Shown: one piece after another, positions 61,134 to 64,000 of the stretch
How the letters are laid out: every line of letters begins with the position of its first letter
Numbering within the stretch: the first letter of the stretch is position 1
NCBI GenBank assembly: GCA_000328365.1
Contig: KB303020.1
Location: 303,506 to 367,505 of the forward strand
Length of the DNA stretch: 64,000 nucleotides
Direction: 5' to 3'
Source: Capitella teleta
Lineage: Eukaryota; Annelida; Polychaeta; Capitellidae
Notes under the pieces: generated by a model
Database searches by the model: none
Seen by the model: only the letters and a program-made list of their open reading frames with translations
What the model was told of the DNA's origin: nothing
Translations under genes and position numbers: made by a program

Positions 61134-61215
61134 TGAGTAGCTCAGTCGGTTTGACCGGTTGACTGCAATCCTATGTCGACCACGGAGTTCGAGGTCCTGG
61201 GTTCGAGGTCCACTT
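61134..61215 (+). repeat. tRNA-like SINE head
   Basis: TAGCTCAGTCGG (A box) at 61138 and GGGTTCGAGGTCC (B box) at 61200, with an internal GAGTTCGAGGTCC duplicate. Not a foldable tRNA. Confidence 0.55.
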
Positions 61216-61880
61216 TGGCCGCGGGCGTTATTATTGTGAATCATAATTGTAATTTGTTAAAATTATATTCTTCGTTGATTCTGCAGTGCTATGCAACAAG
61301 GCCGGGCGCTGTTTACTATACTGTCTGTGGTGGTATGCAGGATGAAGAACCATGGTGATTTATCGATTAATTAGAGTAGGGAAACCTCGGTCCCGGGCCT
61401 TTTCTTCTGGCGCCCGTATCACCCGAATTGGTTGAGTGGAGCCGTAAAACTCCATCATGCCTCTTGCCTCATGCCAACAACAACATCACAAACAACCAAT
61501 TCGGACACTCGATCTCCACGAGGAAATTGTTGGGGACAATTACAGTGCGGTTAATCGCAAACACAACTAAGTGTAGCCACCTCATGCTACACCTCTGTAA
61601 ACACTTCACCAATACGGCATCATGCAGAGAAACTACACACACTGCTCACAGGCAGGGATCGGACATTCAATTAAACACCCCTTCCCATGCTGCCCATTTG
61701 TCTAATCGTTAACAGAATATAGCTGTGTTTTCATCCGTGTAATTCCTTGGGCGGTCCCGGCTCCGCTTTAAAGGCTTCATGACTAAGAAGCAGTCCTAAT
61801 TTGAACGTTTCATTCATAAAAAATATATATCTATTTCTATCTCAAGTCCCAATAATTATGTTCGTTCTTATCTTTCTCAG

Positions 61881-64000
<2,120 letters not shown>

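Overview
The window is animal nuclear DNA: spliced genes with GT-AG introns, AATAAA signals and many transposon fossils. The genes at 33.3-53.7 kb have mostly tiny introns (nine TTC4 introns, seven of them 49-57 bp) in AT-rich sequence. Tiny introns, frequent TACATGTA-like words and a cathepsin L gene suggest a compact-gene early-branching invertebrate, perhaps a demosponge. That placement is an inference. Two N gaps (15136-15966 and 35987-36106) mark a draft assembly.

Layout: 1-33.3 kb is gene-poor. It holds a CR1-like LINE scrap (about 7.0-7.3 kb), pogo-type end repeats (about 9.85-10.03 kb), a Ty3/gypsy fossil (about 11.7-12.65 kb), a hAT-type element with an 8-bp target duplication (13.1-14.0 kb), an RTE/BovB-like LINE (14.76-17.6 kb), a Tc1-like relic with terminal repeats (21.65-22.5 kb), a mariner end (29.98 kb), a pogo/Tigger-type element (31.85-32.82 kb) and a few unrecognised exon-like blocks.

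The gene-rich part holds TTC4 (+), a 3' gene end I cannot name (-), VPS72/YL1 (+), STIL (+) and MED26 (-). TTC4 meets the unnamed gene tail to tail, with AATAAA on both strands eight bases apart. The unnamed gene and VPS72 are divergent, with a TCTCGCGAGA palindrome between them. STIL and MED26 are convergent. From 53.7 to 61.8 kb the sequence is again repeat-rich and includes a hAT element with a transposase C-terminus (57.86-59.28 kb). A cathepsin L gene starts at 61.9 kb and leaves the window at 64 kb with its C-terminal part missing.

The named genes have unrelated housekeeping jobs: Hsp90/Hsp70 cochaperone, H2A.Z chaperone, centriole assembly, Mediator and lysosomal proteolysis. I see no operon-like system. 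Three of them (TTC4, STIL, MED26) each lack exactly one base in an otherwise consistent gene model, two in C runs, which looks more like assembly error than gene death. I did not find a convincing undescribed system. The best leads are the unnamed conserved-looking gene end at 35.59-35.95 kb, the shared poly(A) site, the promoter palindrome, the perfect hairpins near 28.2 and 37.6 kb, and several newly bounded transposons.
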